The notes under the pieces: model-generated
The model's database searches: none
Seen by the model: only the letters and a program-made list of their open reading frames with translations
Told to the model about the DNA's origin: nothing
Made by a program: the position numbers and the translations under genes
Shown here: positions 21,495 through 31,689 of the stretch, in pieces
Layout of the letters: each line of letters opens with the position of its first letter
Position numbering within the stretch: the stretch's first letter is position 1
Origin: Hyaloperonospora brassicae
Lineage: Eukaryota > Oomycota > Peronosporomycetes > Peronosporales > Peronosporaceae
Assembly: GCA_947650285.1 (NCBI GenBank)
Contig: CANTFL010000251.1
Location: 372,001 to 436,000, forward strand
DNA: 64,000 nucleotides
Reading direction: 5' to 3'

Positions 21495-23099
21495 ATGTCT
21501 ATGCGAGGTGACTCAAGACCCACACAGCCTGGTGCTGTGCAAGCCTCTGCGGCAGACGCTTCGTCGTCTGCCGCCCCTTCTTCGCCTGCAGCAACAGGTG
21601 CTGCAGGTGCACGCGGTATCACGCCGCGTGCGTATGATGACCCCGATGTGGAGGTCATCTACTCTGGCGAGTCAGACGTGTCTGACTCGGGCAATGCTCC
21701 AGAGGCGTCTCGCTCACCGGCGACGCCTCAGTATTCGCCAAGGCCACTGCCGAACGAACGGACTCGTGAGTTGCAACACAGTCTGTTCGGCAGTGATGAC
21801 GAATCTGATGATGAGTATGTTTGCTCATCACCGCAATCAGCTCGTGCTCCTTCGCACGAGCGACTTGACGATGGTGCAACCCATCGTCATACTGACAGCC
21901 GTGGTACCAACAAAGGTACCACTGTGAAGCGTGATGAGCTGAAGCCGTGGCGTTTGCCCGAACGGCTCATCAATAGCCTGTCTCACGAGACAGGCCAACA
22001 CCATCGAATACCCTTATTCGATGCAACCGAGCTTCACGGCTTGAGTCCCAGCGCGAAGAACTTTCGCGCTGAAGAAGACTTTTATCTCGATGTCTTCCTT
22101 AGACATCGATGGTACAATAGCAACCAAAAGCGTGACAAAACATCGCTTTTGGCTGCGTGGAACGCGTTCGTCCAAAACGTCAAGAATTTTGGACGAGAGG
22201 GGTGGCTCAAGAAACTTGAGGCAACACGCCTCAGGTTCGAACGGCGAACGCCAACCGGTGCTAGGTACCGGTTGCATTGTTTATCGAGTGAGGCAGGCAT
22301 TCCTTGCCTCACATGGGGAGACCCTTGTGCGAGTTGTGTTGACAACTCGCAGCGTGCACATAGGGATGTGTACTCCCTAAATTCGCCCTGGGGAAGGGCA
22401 CATCTCTCGGAGGAGATGCGTGACGCGATTGCAAACTTGCAATCCGTCTACAAGCGCCTAGGGCGCGTGTTTACCGATGGGCCACAGGACTCATCGGATG
22501 GGTCTCGTCATACTGGTGGACGAGACCTTCAACATCCATTAACAGCTGAGAGCGGGGCTCCCAGCTGTTCCAAGAGGGTGGATACCCCCGCCACTGGACG
22601 AGGTAGCTCGTCCTTGATCCTGAATCGTCACGGTGATTCAAGATACGCTCCACTAGAAAGCGTTGATCACCGTGAGCATCCACCAAAGGATGTGGTGGAG
22701 GAGGAAAGACCTCCTCCAGAACCCCAGGCCCACCATCTCGACCCTTACGAGATGGATCGCGCAATCGTTGAATTGCGCGATGATTTGACGCACGAGCGCG
22801 ACCGACGCTACGCTTTGACTGATACCGTGCGGAAGAACCGCAAGGATCACGAGGCTGATCGGGCGAGAGATCGCGCCGATTATGCCACGGCGCAGCTTCA
22901 GGTCGAGCGGGATGTCCGCTCCCTTTTCGGCGAGCTGGCGACAGCTCGCGGAGAGATAACTCGGTTGAATACCGAGGTATCATATCTGCGCGACCAGACG
23001 GATCGTCTGGAGCGCGAACGCAAGAACTTGATGGATGTTCTTGAACGTGGGGGCTATCTTCATCGGAAGAAGAAGGCCCGTACTGACAGTACGACCTAA
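21495..23099 (+). CDS. Element 2 antisense ORF: Zn-motif and coiled-coil accessory protein
   Basis: An intact 534-residue frame opposite to gag-pol, starting 131 bp inside the 3' LTR. Residues 1-130 are Ala/Ser- and acid-rich and probably disordered. Residues about 150-320 look folded, with many aromatic and charged positions (FLRHRWYNSNQKRDKTSLLA, AWNAFVQNV). This part includes a CX8CX6CX2C pattern (CLSSEAGIPC ... CASC) that could bind zinc. A Pro/Ser-rich linker follows. Residues about 410-525 form a strong coiled coil (ELATARGEITRLNTEVSYLR, DRLERERKN), ending in the basic patch HRKKKAR. Its last 629 nt overlap the chromodomain end of pol on the other strand. The function is unknown: a regulator, a nucleic-acid-binding protein and a structural partner of Gag are all possible. 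An LTR-derived antisense promoter would be needed. Confidence 0.72.
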   Translation: MSMRGDSRPTQPGAVQASAADASSSAAPSSPAATGAAGARGITPRAYDDPDVEVIYSGESDVSDSGNAPEASRSPATPQYSPRPLPNERTRELQHSLFGSDDESDDEYVCSSPQSARAPSHERLDDGATHRHTDSRGTNKGTTVKRDELKPWRLPERLINSLSHETGQHHRIPLFDATELHGLSPSAKNFRAEEDFYLDVFLRHRWYNSNQKRDKTSLLAAWNAFVQNVKNFGREGWLKKLEATRLRFERRTPTGARYRLHCLSSEAGIPCLTWGDPCASCVDNSQRAHRDVYSLNSPWGRAHLSEEMRDAIANLQSVYKRLGRVFTDGPQDSSDGSRHTGGRDLQHPLTAESGAPSCSKRVDTPATGRGSSSLILNRHGDSRYAPLESVDHREHPPKDVVEEERPPPEPQAHHLDPYEMDRAIVELRDDLTHERDRRYALTDTVRKNRKDHEADRARDRADYATAQLQVERDVRSLFGELATARGEITRLNTEVSYLRDQTDRLERERKNLMDVLERGGYLHRKKKARTDSTT

Positions 23100-23703
23100 G
23101 CCTCCCCACGTAAAACGTAGGATGCGTGCGCATCCTACGTGGCAATTCGAGTGTGTATGCATTGCCCTTGCGATGCAACACTCGAAATGGCCCAATGTAT
23201 TTCGGCAGTAGTTTACTACTGCCGACACTAGTGACTGCATGTCCAGGTAGGTTTACCGTAGACAGTAGTACTAGGTCATTAACCTTAAATGAAAGAACAT
23301 TTGCTCTTCCATTCTTGTCTGCGTTCCGTTTCTGACGGTCCACCGCATTTGCGATGGAGTCCTGAACGAAACGGACTACCGCTTCTCGAGTCAGCAGGAA
23401 GTTCTCTGCTGACCCTTTGTTTTGTTTAGCAGTGCGCTGCGTGCGCACTGCTAAGAGATTGCTCTCTTCTTCAGCGAGGTTGTCTTCTTCCTCGCTGGCA
23501 TAATCGTTGGCGATGCTGAATATACCAGCATCGTCATCATCATCCGAATCAATAATAGCGTCTTCGCTATTATTGAGATGATCTTCTTCATCGATGTCGA
23601 CTTGATCGACATCGGCATCATACGTGACGACGTTTGCGTCGACACGTGATGAGCAAGAGCCAAAATGGTTTTTGCTCGAGCGAGTCCCTCCCCCCTTATC
23701 CAA
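22471..23703 (-). CDS. Element 2 pol tail: integrase C-terminal region, linker and chromodomain
   Basis: This frame continues pol after the break at the G6 run. It begins with GGGTRSS and an acidic stretch, then the integrase C-terminal module (LPKYIGPFRVLHRKGNAYTL, RRMRTHPTF), a roughly 190-residue disordered basic linker, and a chromodomain: RFLVERILNHRDDSGSRTSY, then LVQWRGYPPSWNSWEPRSQL. The WRGY and W.SWEP core is complete, so histone-tail targeting is plausible. It is in the -1 frame relative to upstream pol. No codon start near 23703 is convincing (the apparent start is TTG), so this is a pol part rather than a separate gene. Confidence 0.85.
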   Translation of the reverse strand: MDKGGGTRSSKNHFGSCSSRVDANVVTYDADVDQVDIDEEDHLNNSEDAIIDSDDDDDAGIFSIANDYASEEEDNLAEEESNLLAVRTQRTAKQNKGSAENFLLTREAVVRFVQDSIANAVDRQKRNADKNGRANVLSFKVNDLVLLSTVNLPGHAVTSVGSSKLLPKYIGPFRVLHRKGNAYTLELPRRMRTHPTFYVGRLRSYCQYGPSSSDEDSPHVQEHPSSSCVRAPDDPSGRADMIPRYSTELSLRELSPARRKGSGHPARPEAAPWHNRRDLSPDQPRDPCGSSARYQSKRSVGRARASNHRAIQRLRDPSRKGRDGGPGVLEEVFPPPPHPLVDAHGDQRFLVERILNHRDDSGSRTSYLVQWRGYPPSWNSWEPRSQLLMDVEGLVHQYDETHPMSPVAHR

Positions 23704-26700
23704 GAGTCACACTCTAGAAGGGTGGGCACACGTGGATGGCGTAGGCCATTCACGTAAAACGGTGTGTGCTGTGTTGAAGCATGCACCGAATTATTGATGG
23801 CGAATTCCACCATGGGTAGGAATTCGCTCCAACTCGGAAACGAGTGGACATATCCTCGAAGAATCTCTTCGAGGACACGGTTCGCACGTTCCGTCTGACC
23901 ATCTGTTTCTGGATGGTCAGAAGTGGACATCTTCAATCGTGTTCCGAGAGTACGGAACACGGTTTGCCAAAATTCCGCCGTGAACCGAGGGTCACGGTCG
24001 GATACGAGTTCACGGGGTAACCCGTGGAGTCTAAAGACCGTGTCTAGAAAGACACGAGCACAACCTTGAGCCTTGATTGACTCAGGGACAGCAGCAAGAT
24101 GGACCATCTTGCTGAATCGGTCCACAAACACAAGAATACCATTATTCTTGTGAGCGTCTTCGGGAAACCCGAAGACGAAGTCCATTGAAACGGACTCCCA
24201 GCACTCTGTCGGAACAGGCAGAGGCTGCAATGGCGCACGGGATGAAGGACTAGGCTTCACCCGTTGACATACTTCGCAAGCACGGATGTACTTGCGAACA
24301 AACTGATACTGGCGGGGCCAGTAAAAGTCGCGACTTACCGTGAGGTAAGTCTTTTCTCTACCACGATGGCCGCTTGTTGGGGCATCGTGACACTCATACA
24401 TGATGCGCAATCGCAAATCATGATGAGCGGGTACGACGACACGAGGCGTGTCGTCGGCAACTGCTGTATAGTACAGCAATCCGTTGCGTGTACTATACCG
24501 ATCCGATGAGGATCGGTACAAAGCCGGTAAATCCCTCATGGATTTACTGGATGGATTCACCAGATGATCCATCAATCGCAGAAGATCCTTATCTTCCGCG
24601 TATGCCTTTCGTACGTCGTCAAGTAAACTTGACGACGGGACACTGACTGACAGTGTCGCAACAGTGGGCTTGTCCTCACTGTTGGATTGCGCGTCCGGCT
24701 CGAAATCGGGCCGGCGCGAAAGAGCATCCGCGACGACATTGAGTCGTCCCGGTTTATACTCCACGGAGAAGTTATACTCCGCGAAGAAAGACAGCCACCT
24801 CGCCATTCTTTGCGAGAGGTGTGGGCTGTTTACGGCCGTGCGTAATGACGCATGGTCCGTGTAGACAACAAACGGTCTATCTCCCAAGAGATAGACGCGA
24901 AATTTAGCCAGTGCGTATTTCATGGCAAGGAGTTCCTTGTCATGCACTGGGTAATTACGCTCAGCTGCTTGCAGCTGACGCGATTGATAACAGATGACGC
25001 GCTCCGCGCCATCTGCATCGAACTGCATTAACGCACAGCCGATTGCGAAATCGCTGGCGTCGCAGACCACATGAAATGGTCTGTCCTGATCTGCAATCGC
25101 CAAGATCGGCGATTGCATCAAGCTTTGCTTGATACCTTCAAAGGAACGCTGGCACTCAGCGTTCCATGACCACTTGACATTTTTCTTGAGCAAGCAAGAA
25201 AGATGTACCGTCATCTCGGCGTAGTTGCGCGAGTACTTGTGCAAGTACGCCGCTAGTCCAAGGAACTTTCGAAGTCCCTTGACATCGACTGGCACTGGCC
25301 AGTCGGTGATCGCCTTGATCTTTTCGGGATCAGGGCGTACGCCGTGTTTCCCCACGATGCACCCAAGAAGTGGTATTTCGCTAGCCGCGAATATACACTT
25401 CTTGAGGTTGGCGTACAACTTATGCTTGCGCATAAGTTGAAGAACCTGACGAACGTGAGTTCTGTGAACTTCAACGTCCGTCTTCCCGTCCATAGCCCGG
25501 CTATGGACGAACACATCGTCGAAGTAACTCGGTGCGAAGTCTCGCACCGGTCTCAACAGATTTGTTACACATCTGTTGAATGTTGCAGGGGCATTACTCA
25601 GCCCCTGTGGCATCACTAGCCACTCCCACAGCATCCCGCTGGGGGTACTCACTGCCGTGAACGGGACGTCCCGTTCACGCATCAGGATCTGATAGAATCC
25701 ATCCATCAGATCCATGGACGAAAAGATGGTACTCTTTGACATACCATCTATGATTACGTCCTTCCTCGGTATCGGCGTCTGAGCCGGTACCGTTGCAGCA
25801 TTCAACTTGTTGAATGCGTGCACTATCCGCCACCCTCCTGTGGCCTTTCGCACACAGAAGGTCGGAGAGCTGTGAGGGGATGTTGATTCCCTCACATGGC
25901 CCGCTGCTAAGCGATCGGCAAAGAACTTGTCGATCGCTATCACTTGTTCACGAGGCAGTGGCCACTGCTTCATGACACAGTATTTCGAGCCCGGTTTGAG
26001 CTCGATCTCGTGTCGAGTGCCTTTGTCCTTAGGCAACTCGCAAGGTACGGATTCAGGGAACACATCCCTGAATTCGATCAAATCCTTATACAAAGGATTT
26101 GCCTGAAGTGACTCCCAGGATTGGGACGCGTATCGCTCAATCCGAGTCTTCTCATCGAGGACACTTTCGTCCATCGATGAGCTGCTGAGAACCCGTTCGT
26201 TCTCAGCAAATACTGTTGCCGACCGAATGTCGGTCACATACTCGTCCTCTGTGACGAGTACGCAGATCTGCTTGACTTTGCCACTACGCAGATCACGCAA
26301 GAACCGTTTCGGTTCTAGCGTTGGCAACTGAGTTATCTCCGAAGTCAACTTCGGAGGCACAATCAGATCAAGCGTATAAGCGCCTACGCTTGATCCGTCA
26401 TTAACCAAGACGTTCAACGTCTCGGTTTCTTCCTGGGATCTTGCTTCCACAGGTTGCTGAGGGCCTGATCCCTCAGCAAGCAACTCTTGAGGAACTCCTT
26501 CCTCAAGTACGTGGGGACTTATTCCCTCGACGTCTTCCGACTGTGGCTGTGCAACCACAGTCAGGAACCGATCCTCTACGGTCGACTCTCCAGTCGACCT
26601 AGGATTTTCATGTTGCCCCTTGGGGGCAACAGTTTTCTTTCTTCTAAGATGCTGCCCGCTAGGCATGCATCCATGTCCCGGTCCACTCGACTTATTCGAG

Positions 26701-27385
26701 TGGTGGACCTTCGGCGCAGCCTGTACTTCTGTACAGCCGCCGGGAGCTTGCTCCACAGTGTAGTGATCAACTACACTGTGACCTTGTGCAGTCGTGCTAA
26801 CGACCGTACCGCAAGTGAGGCCATCGCACTCACTCGCAGAACATCCACACGCTTGTGGACGCTCCAAGATGTTCATCAGATGGCCATCTGATGAACAAGC
26901 AGCAGGCATCTTCACGGATCGATGCTGCCAGCTCACCCTTGGCTCGTATTTTCTGAGCCAAGGTAATCCCAGGATGACATCAAATTTGTCATCCAGATCT
27001 AGTACGATGAAATCATCATCGTACTGCTCGCCCTCTAACGTGTAGTGGATTCCTACTACACGTTTCTCAACGGTTATCGATGCGCCTGTTGCAAGGCGCA
27101 CCGTCATCCTTGTGAGGGGAATGTCGCGCTCAACGAACTTGAGCCTACGACCCTCTAGTGACTGGCGACGAACAAAGTTGTTCGACGCCCCACAGTCTAC
27201 TAGGGCACGAAGCGACAAGTCATTTGTCGCTTCCAACTTCAAGGTGATGAGCGAAACGTCATCACCAGGTGCAGAGACACACAATGATTGTGTATCTGGA
27301 GCAACTTTCGTCAAGAGGTTTGCAAATTCTCTTGAGGTTGCTGGATCAGTAGGGCGCTCCGCCCCTACTGACCCCGACCATTTTT
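23451..27385 (-). CDS. Element 2 Pol polyprotein (protease, RT, RNase H, integrase)
   Basis: The frame is open from the slippery site at 27386-27380 through 1,287 codons downstream of TTG 27314. The protease signature is ALVDCGASNNFVRR (DCGA in place of DSGA) at about 27200, with VILGLPWL later. RT has LDELMDGF-type (SSMDLMDGFYQILM) and YFDDVFVHS motifs at about 25510. RNase H shows FHVVCDASDFAIGCALMQ. Integrase has the HHCC finger (HDAPTSGHRG ... CEVCQRV), then SMDFVFGF, SDRDPRFTAEFW and the Glu-bearing NRVLEEIL. All key catalytic residues seem present. At the G6 run near 23697 the frame is lost and the final 80 codons are out-of-frame sequence; the true continuation is the tail at 23703-22471. 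No ATG lies near the 5' end, which fits expression as a Gag-Pol fusion. Confidence 0.93.
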
Positions 27386-27386
27386 T
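27346..27386 (-). promoter_or_regulatory. Probable -1 ribosomal frameshift signal between gag and pol
   Basis: On the minus strand the gag frame reads TCA AAA AAT, giving the heptamer A AAA AAT (27386-27380), a canonical X XXY YYZ slippery site. Eight nt downstream is a hairpin with 9-bp arms (27371-27363 and 27354-27346) and an 8-nt loop. The gag stop TAG (27367-27365) lies inside the first arm. Pol is in the -1 frame and is open from the slip point onward. Confidence 0.75.
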
Positions 27387-28519
27387 GATGGTCCGTCTCG
27401 CTGTTGCGGCTTCGCAACAGCGCTGGACCCACGCCCATTGCCCTTTCTGGCGAATGGTCGTCCATTTCGCTCAGTACTGTTTGGTACTGGGCGCGGAGCA
27501 CTACACTCGTATGCGTAGTGCCCTAACTTCTGACAGCGATTGCACCTCTGCAATCGCTTGTTGCTTGTAGAGCGAGGTCTCTCGCTCTCAACATAACAGA
27601 GGTCCATTGGTTCTGGACCTCCGATCTCTTGTCGTCTCGGTGGACGGTAAGAGTTTGAGCTAGCATGAGCCTGTCTCATGCTAAAGTCTTCCTGTTCCGC
27701 GGCTGATATCGCTTCTTCAAGCGTATTCAGCTCAAGGCGGAACAGGTGGCTCCTGACGGGCCCTTCTGCGAGCCCTTGCATGAACACCGTAATCAACGTG
27801 TGTTCATGAACTGGGTTTGCAGTTATACTACTCGCAAGGAGTCGTATATGTTGTGCGTAAGCGTGCACATCACGCTTACCCTGCTTGAGTTTCAGGAGCT
27901 CTGAACGAGCCCTGAACTCAGCACGTGGCGGCTCAAACGTTTGTCTGAGCCGGGACTTGAAGTCATCTAGCGACCTAAACACGTTTGGGTCGCTACTCTC
28001 GAGTCCCAGGGACCAAGTTTTGGCACGCCCTGCCAAGTGGGTCTGAGCAAATGTGAGTTTCATTTGCTCATCTTCGACGCGACGAGCCCTTAGGGCTCTG
28101 TCGAGTTCGACAAACCATAGTAACAGGGAGTCCTCCGGGACTCCACTGTACTTGGAGATGTCGACTTTCATCACTTCGGGACGACGCGCATGCGCCGTCC
28201 CGCCCACAGCAGCATGGAATTGCTGCTGTCTCAACAGCTCCGTCTGTTGAGCACCGAGTTCTCTCAACTGCTCGGCCTGTTGAGAGCCTTGCTGGTGAAG
28301 CAAGGCTACTTTCTCCCTCTCGAGAGCAAGTTCATTGTGAATGAACTTGGCGATAGCAGCATGTTGTTGGTCTCTGTCTAGAGACTCCAACATGGTGCTG
28401 ACGACGAGTTCGCCTACGGTAGAACTCATTCGTTCTACCGCACCCCATTCGATGTCACTCAAATGGGTAAACCCTTCACGCGTGGCGTGAAAGGTGTCTT
28501 CTTCATCCAACATGTTCAT
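27365..28519 (-). CDS. Element 2 Gag
   Basis: 384 residues from a clear ATG. Residues about 60-120 form a Gln- and Leu-rich coiled coil. Residues about 125-290 are a Ty3-type capsid domain (SLLLWFVELDRALRA, HLAGRAKTWSL, FKSRLRQTFEPP, FMQGLAEGPVRSHLF). A basic region follows with one CX2CX4HX4C zinc knuckle (CNRCQKLGHYAYEC) for RNA binding. It assembles the virus-like particle that houses reverse transcription. There are no lesions. It ends in a stop lying inside the frameshift hairpin. Confidence 0.93.
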   Translation of the reverse strand: MNMLDEEDTFHATREGFTHLSDIEWGAVERMSSTVGELVVSTMLESLDRDQQHAAIAKFIHNELALEREKVALLHQQGSQQAEQLRELGAQQTELLRQQQFHAAVGGTAHARRPEVMKVDISKYSGVPEDSLLLWFVELDRALRARRVEDEQMKLTFAQTHLAGRAKTWSLGLESSDPNVFRSLDDFKSRLRQTFEPPRAEFRARSELLKLKQGKRDVHAYAQHIRLLASSITANPVHEHTLITVFMQGLAEGPVRSHLFRLELNTLEEAISAAEQEDFSMRQAHASSNSYRPPRRQEIGGPEPMDLCYVESERPRSTSNKRLQRCNRCQKLGHYAYECSAPRPVPNSTERNGRPFARKGNGRGSSAVAKPQQRDGPSKNGRGQ

Positions 28520-28547
28520 GTTGGATGATGTGGTCCTTGGAAGGACT

Positions 28548-28561
28548 ACAAAGTGCTACCA
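28548..28561 (-). promoter_or_regulatory. Primer-binding site of element 2
   Basis: Two bases after the 5' LTR the minus strand reads TGGTAGCACTTTG. The first eight bases, TGGTAGCA, equal those of initiator-Met tRNA primer sites in many retroelements; the rest diverges. The same bases survive at 16305-16313. Confidence 0.6.
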
Positions 28562-28563
28562 GG

Positions 28564-28953
28564 TGTAACGGGGCACACCCTTGCGTAACTTAACGCAAGG
28601 GATTTGGGTGCCCCGACGGACGTACACGTGGCGAGCGAGGAAGCGTAGGTAGGGTAAAAGTAGAACTGTTATATTAATAAATTAAGTCTTTAAACTACTG
28701 TCTCTTCGTTTGACTTAATTCAATTATACTAATATAACTGCATGTATGGTGACGTCTCGTCACCACTCATTGCGCGCGTCTTGCGGCGATTGGTGGGTTG
28801 ATATCATCACGATATCAACCAATGAACAGACCCTTCTGGTCGACCCTTCAATATCACCGCTTCGGTGATATTGTTTAAAGAATATCCATCTTTATATTCT
28901 TTATTGTCACTTTCCTTAAGTGACAATATTATGTAACGGGCTGCCCCGTTACA
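28564..28953 (-). repeat. Element 2 5' LTR
   Basis: 390 bp, read as identical to 20974-21363. It is followed by the second GTTGC target copy at 28954-28958. Confidence 0.95.
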
Positions 28954-28958
28954 GTTGC

Positions 28959-31689
28959 TACATGCCTCTTTCCTCGAATTGTTTGACGTTGTCTACAGCA
29001 ATGACGTCCTCATTGAGGCACGTGATATTATACTGTAGCGTTCGCAAGCAAGGAATCCAACCACTACTCAAAACACACCACACCCTCGGAAAGCGCTGGC
29101 GCTTGTCTGCTTGCACAGTGTGTGAGAAATTCGTTGCGACGGTACAGCTCGTAGCGCTCTACGACACAGTACCATGCACTACGCAAACGTGATACTCGGA
29201 GGTGAGCTCGTTACCGTGCGCCAAACTACGCCTGGCGTCGGTTTCAACGCGGGGATTGCCCCATACGATCGTGTGCTGCCGTTTGGTGCTGCATTAATCT
29301 ACAAGCGAGGCAGCATCCCGTCCGAACCTTGAAACAACGAAGCGGCTGCTAGTACACAGCTGTCTGGACGCGTAGACCGCGAATGAATCGAGTACGCTTC
29401 CGTGAAGAAGCAGATAGAAAACGTCCGGCAAGCTGCTGCTAAGTGCAGAGTTCTCTACTTCTCTCCACCAACTTTTTAATGTTAAGGTAGCGCATGGATG
29501 GCACTCTGCGGATGAACGCCAAAGTCTCCTCTGTGGACGCGTAAGCTGAACGCGCATTGTGTGTTGACTCACGACACGCACCCGGCAGCTGTGCTCTACT
29601 TGCTCGTTCGACCGGCGACGAATCTTAGCTCGGTTGCCAGCGACAGAATGAGGTAGTATACGTTTCCGTCAAATGGATAGCGGTAGTGAACGAAGTCGTG
29701 TAGAAGACTTGTTGACCATTGCAATCGGAATGGCTGTATGAAGCAAGTAGCATATGCGATCGACAGAATGTTGGATCGACCCGTGACATTGCTTGTGCAT
29801 TCGCTGGGATGCACGATGCAGCGCAGTGTACACTTCAGCATACGAGGCACGTCTTCGCTGTACGTCGCCGAACTGTTCATCACGATGGCACTCTCGATCA
29901 ACCGATGCTCGTGTACTCTACAAATGACTTGGCGAAGCGTAGGCACATTCGCACACAAACGTCGCATGTATACGCAGGCGGATTATTGAGGATAGAAATA
30001 CTGGACAAGACGTCCTTCTGTCGTATGTGGGTACGCTAGTGCAGCGCCCACAAGTCGGCGCACACTAGTTACAACACGACTGCATGAGCCGGTATGAACA
30101 CGACACGTTGAGTTATCACGTGAACGTCACGGCATCGTCGTACGCTGATGTTCAGTACGGCGCTCCTGGACCAGGAGCTGGTCATACCTGTAGGTACACG
30201 TAGACGACGAGAGAAGACGGGGGGGAGCTGTTTGTCGGCTACTGACCTGGAAACCGACATCATCATTCGACGTTGGAAAGCGAGACGGAATACACGACGA
30301 CGGGCCTTCGGGGGGAGGGAGACTAGCCCATGATCGATAAACAACCAGGTCGGTCTCGCTCTGACTGGGTACGAACACGACAAACGATCAGGTCAGGACG
30401 AGCAAGTGATAGCTGCTGTAGTGTTGCTGCGTCAATACAACCGAAAGGCTTCTCGACATTGCGGACGAACGCTTCATACAAAAGCGATAACGCAGCCGTC
30501 CGACCGTAGCGCGAGGTAGGATTACCGACATGGTCCGTGTCGTTACCCTCTCAATCGCCCCTTCAGACGTCTTTGTCAGTCTGGTAGATAAGTAAGTGTC
30601 GCGTCGCTTGTGTGCGCCATACCGAAGCTAATCACTTGCTGCACTATCGTTCAGAGCGCAACACATTTAGGGCTCCATTCTCTTTATTACTCTTCTACAG
30701 TTAGCAGCAGCGCTTGCAGAGCTACCGGGCCTTGTCGAGCGCCGCTTTATCCAGCTGCTGACGGGCCTTCCTACAAACTGCTTGAATGGAGACGTGAAAC
30801 GAGCGTCATTGACATTATCTCTTCTGGTCGTCAGAAATTGCGATGCAGTGGTGCACGACGAGGAACGGTGAGCGTCATGGATATGAAGTTATGGTGCGTG
30901 TGATCGACAGCGCGACTGATCGTCCAACCAGGACTTGCAAACTCCGTTGCGTAGAAAAGAGATGCCATAAAACCACAGCAAAGGCTTTCGGCATCGCTTG
31001 AAGGAAGCGAGGAGCTCTACAATGTTACACTTGCTTCCTTGCTCACCTTGTCAGACACCTTGCGTGTGACAATGCCAAGCTCTTTACACGCATGTCTCGA
31101 GGCATCCGAAGAACTCGTCAAAGCCGATTGCTACTGGTGACACGTGCCTCAATCGGTCTTGTGTCCAAGACCGATTGTCATCACAACGACATGCGCTGAA
31201 AAAAGGTGACCAGGTGGCTGGTTGCTTGCTGTGGACGTGCTTACGCTATGATGCAGGTCTCCAGTACTGACGCCTCACACCTTTCAGCACCTCTTGCGGT
31301 GCTGGCGACTACGAAAAAGCGACTGCGCTATCTACGGTGTCGGCTGTCACATTACACAGAATCCTTTGGAAGTAGTCACAGCGACACGGTAGTTGATGAC
31401 GAGAGGAGAAGGACCATCTAGTGTCGAAACCTCCCAGCGCACCTGCCGTCGAATCAGTAAACTATCAAGCGACAAGAAGGCTATGGTGGCATCAACAGTG
31501 AGAGCAACGAATAGGTCAACATCCTTTCCAAGGAATTCGTTCTGGTTCAATCAGCTACAAGTGACCCCACATCTCTCTCTCGCTCTCGCAGAGACCAGAT
31601 AAACTGCAACCAACGAATTCACACGCCAAAGCACTGGCCACGAGTCCAGCCAAAGCTTCCACGCTCCTCATCCATACGTCTGAATCAGC
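28959..31689. other. Intergenic region, nothing recognised
   Basis: About 2.7 kb with short open frames on both strands (longest about 120 codons). None has family motifs, targeting signals or balanced composition. No repeat or RNA gene was identified. Confidence 0.6.

Larger units (their letters stand above)
20974..28953 (-). mobile_element. Element 2: young Ty3/gypsy chromodomain retrotransposon with antisense ORF
   Basis: The 7,980-bp element has two 390-bp LTRs that look identical base for base, and it is flanked by GTTGC. On the minus strand it carries gag (28519-27365) and pol (about 27385-22471: protease, RT, RNase H, integrase, chromodomain). Gag and pol are joined by a probable -1 frameshift site. 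An additional 534-codon ORF lies on the plus strand next to the 3' LTR. PBS (28561 downward) and a G8 polypurine tract (21364-21378) are in place. The only visible lesion is a 1-nt frame break in pol at a G6 run near 23697. The whole element is tiled with short inverted repeats. Identical LTRs imply a very recent insertion. Confidence 0.95.

Noticed and set aside
23690..23706. G6 run as a second programmed frameshift site in pol
   Set aside because: In the pol phase the bases do not make an X XXY YYZ heptamer, so a 1-nt indel or sequencing error is the simpler reading.
20974..28953. CRISPR-like or integron-like array as an explanation for the regular inverted repeats
   Set aside because: The hairpins all differ in sequence, have no constant repeat or spacer length, and lie within intact retroelement coding frames.
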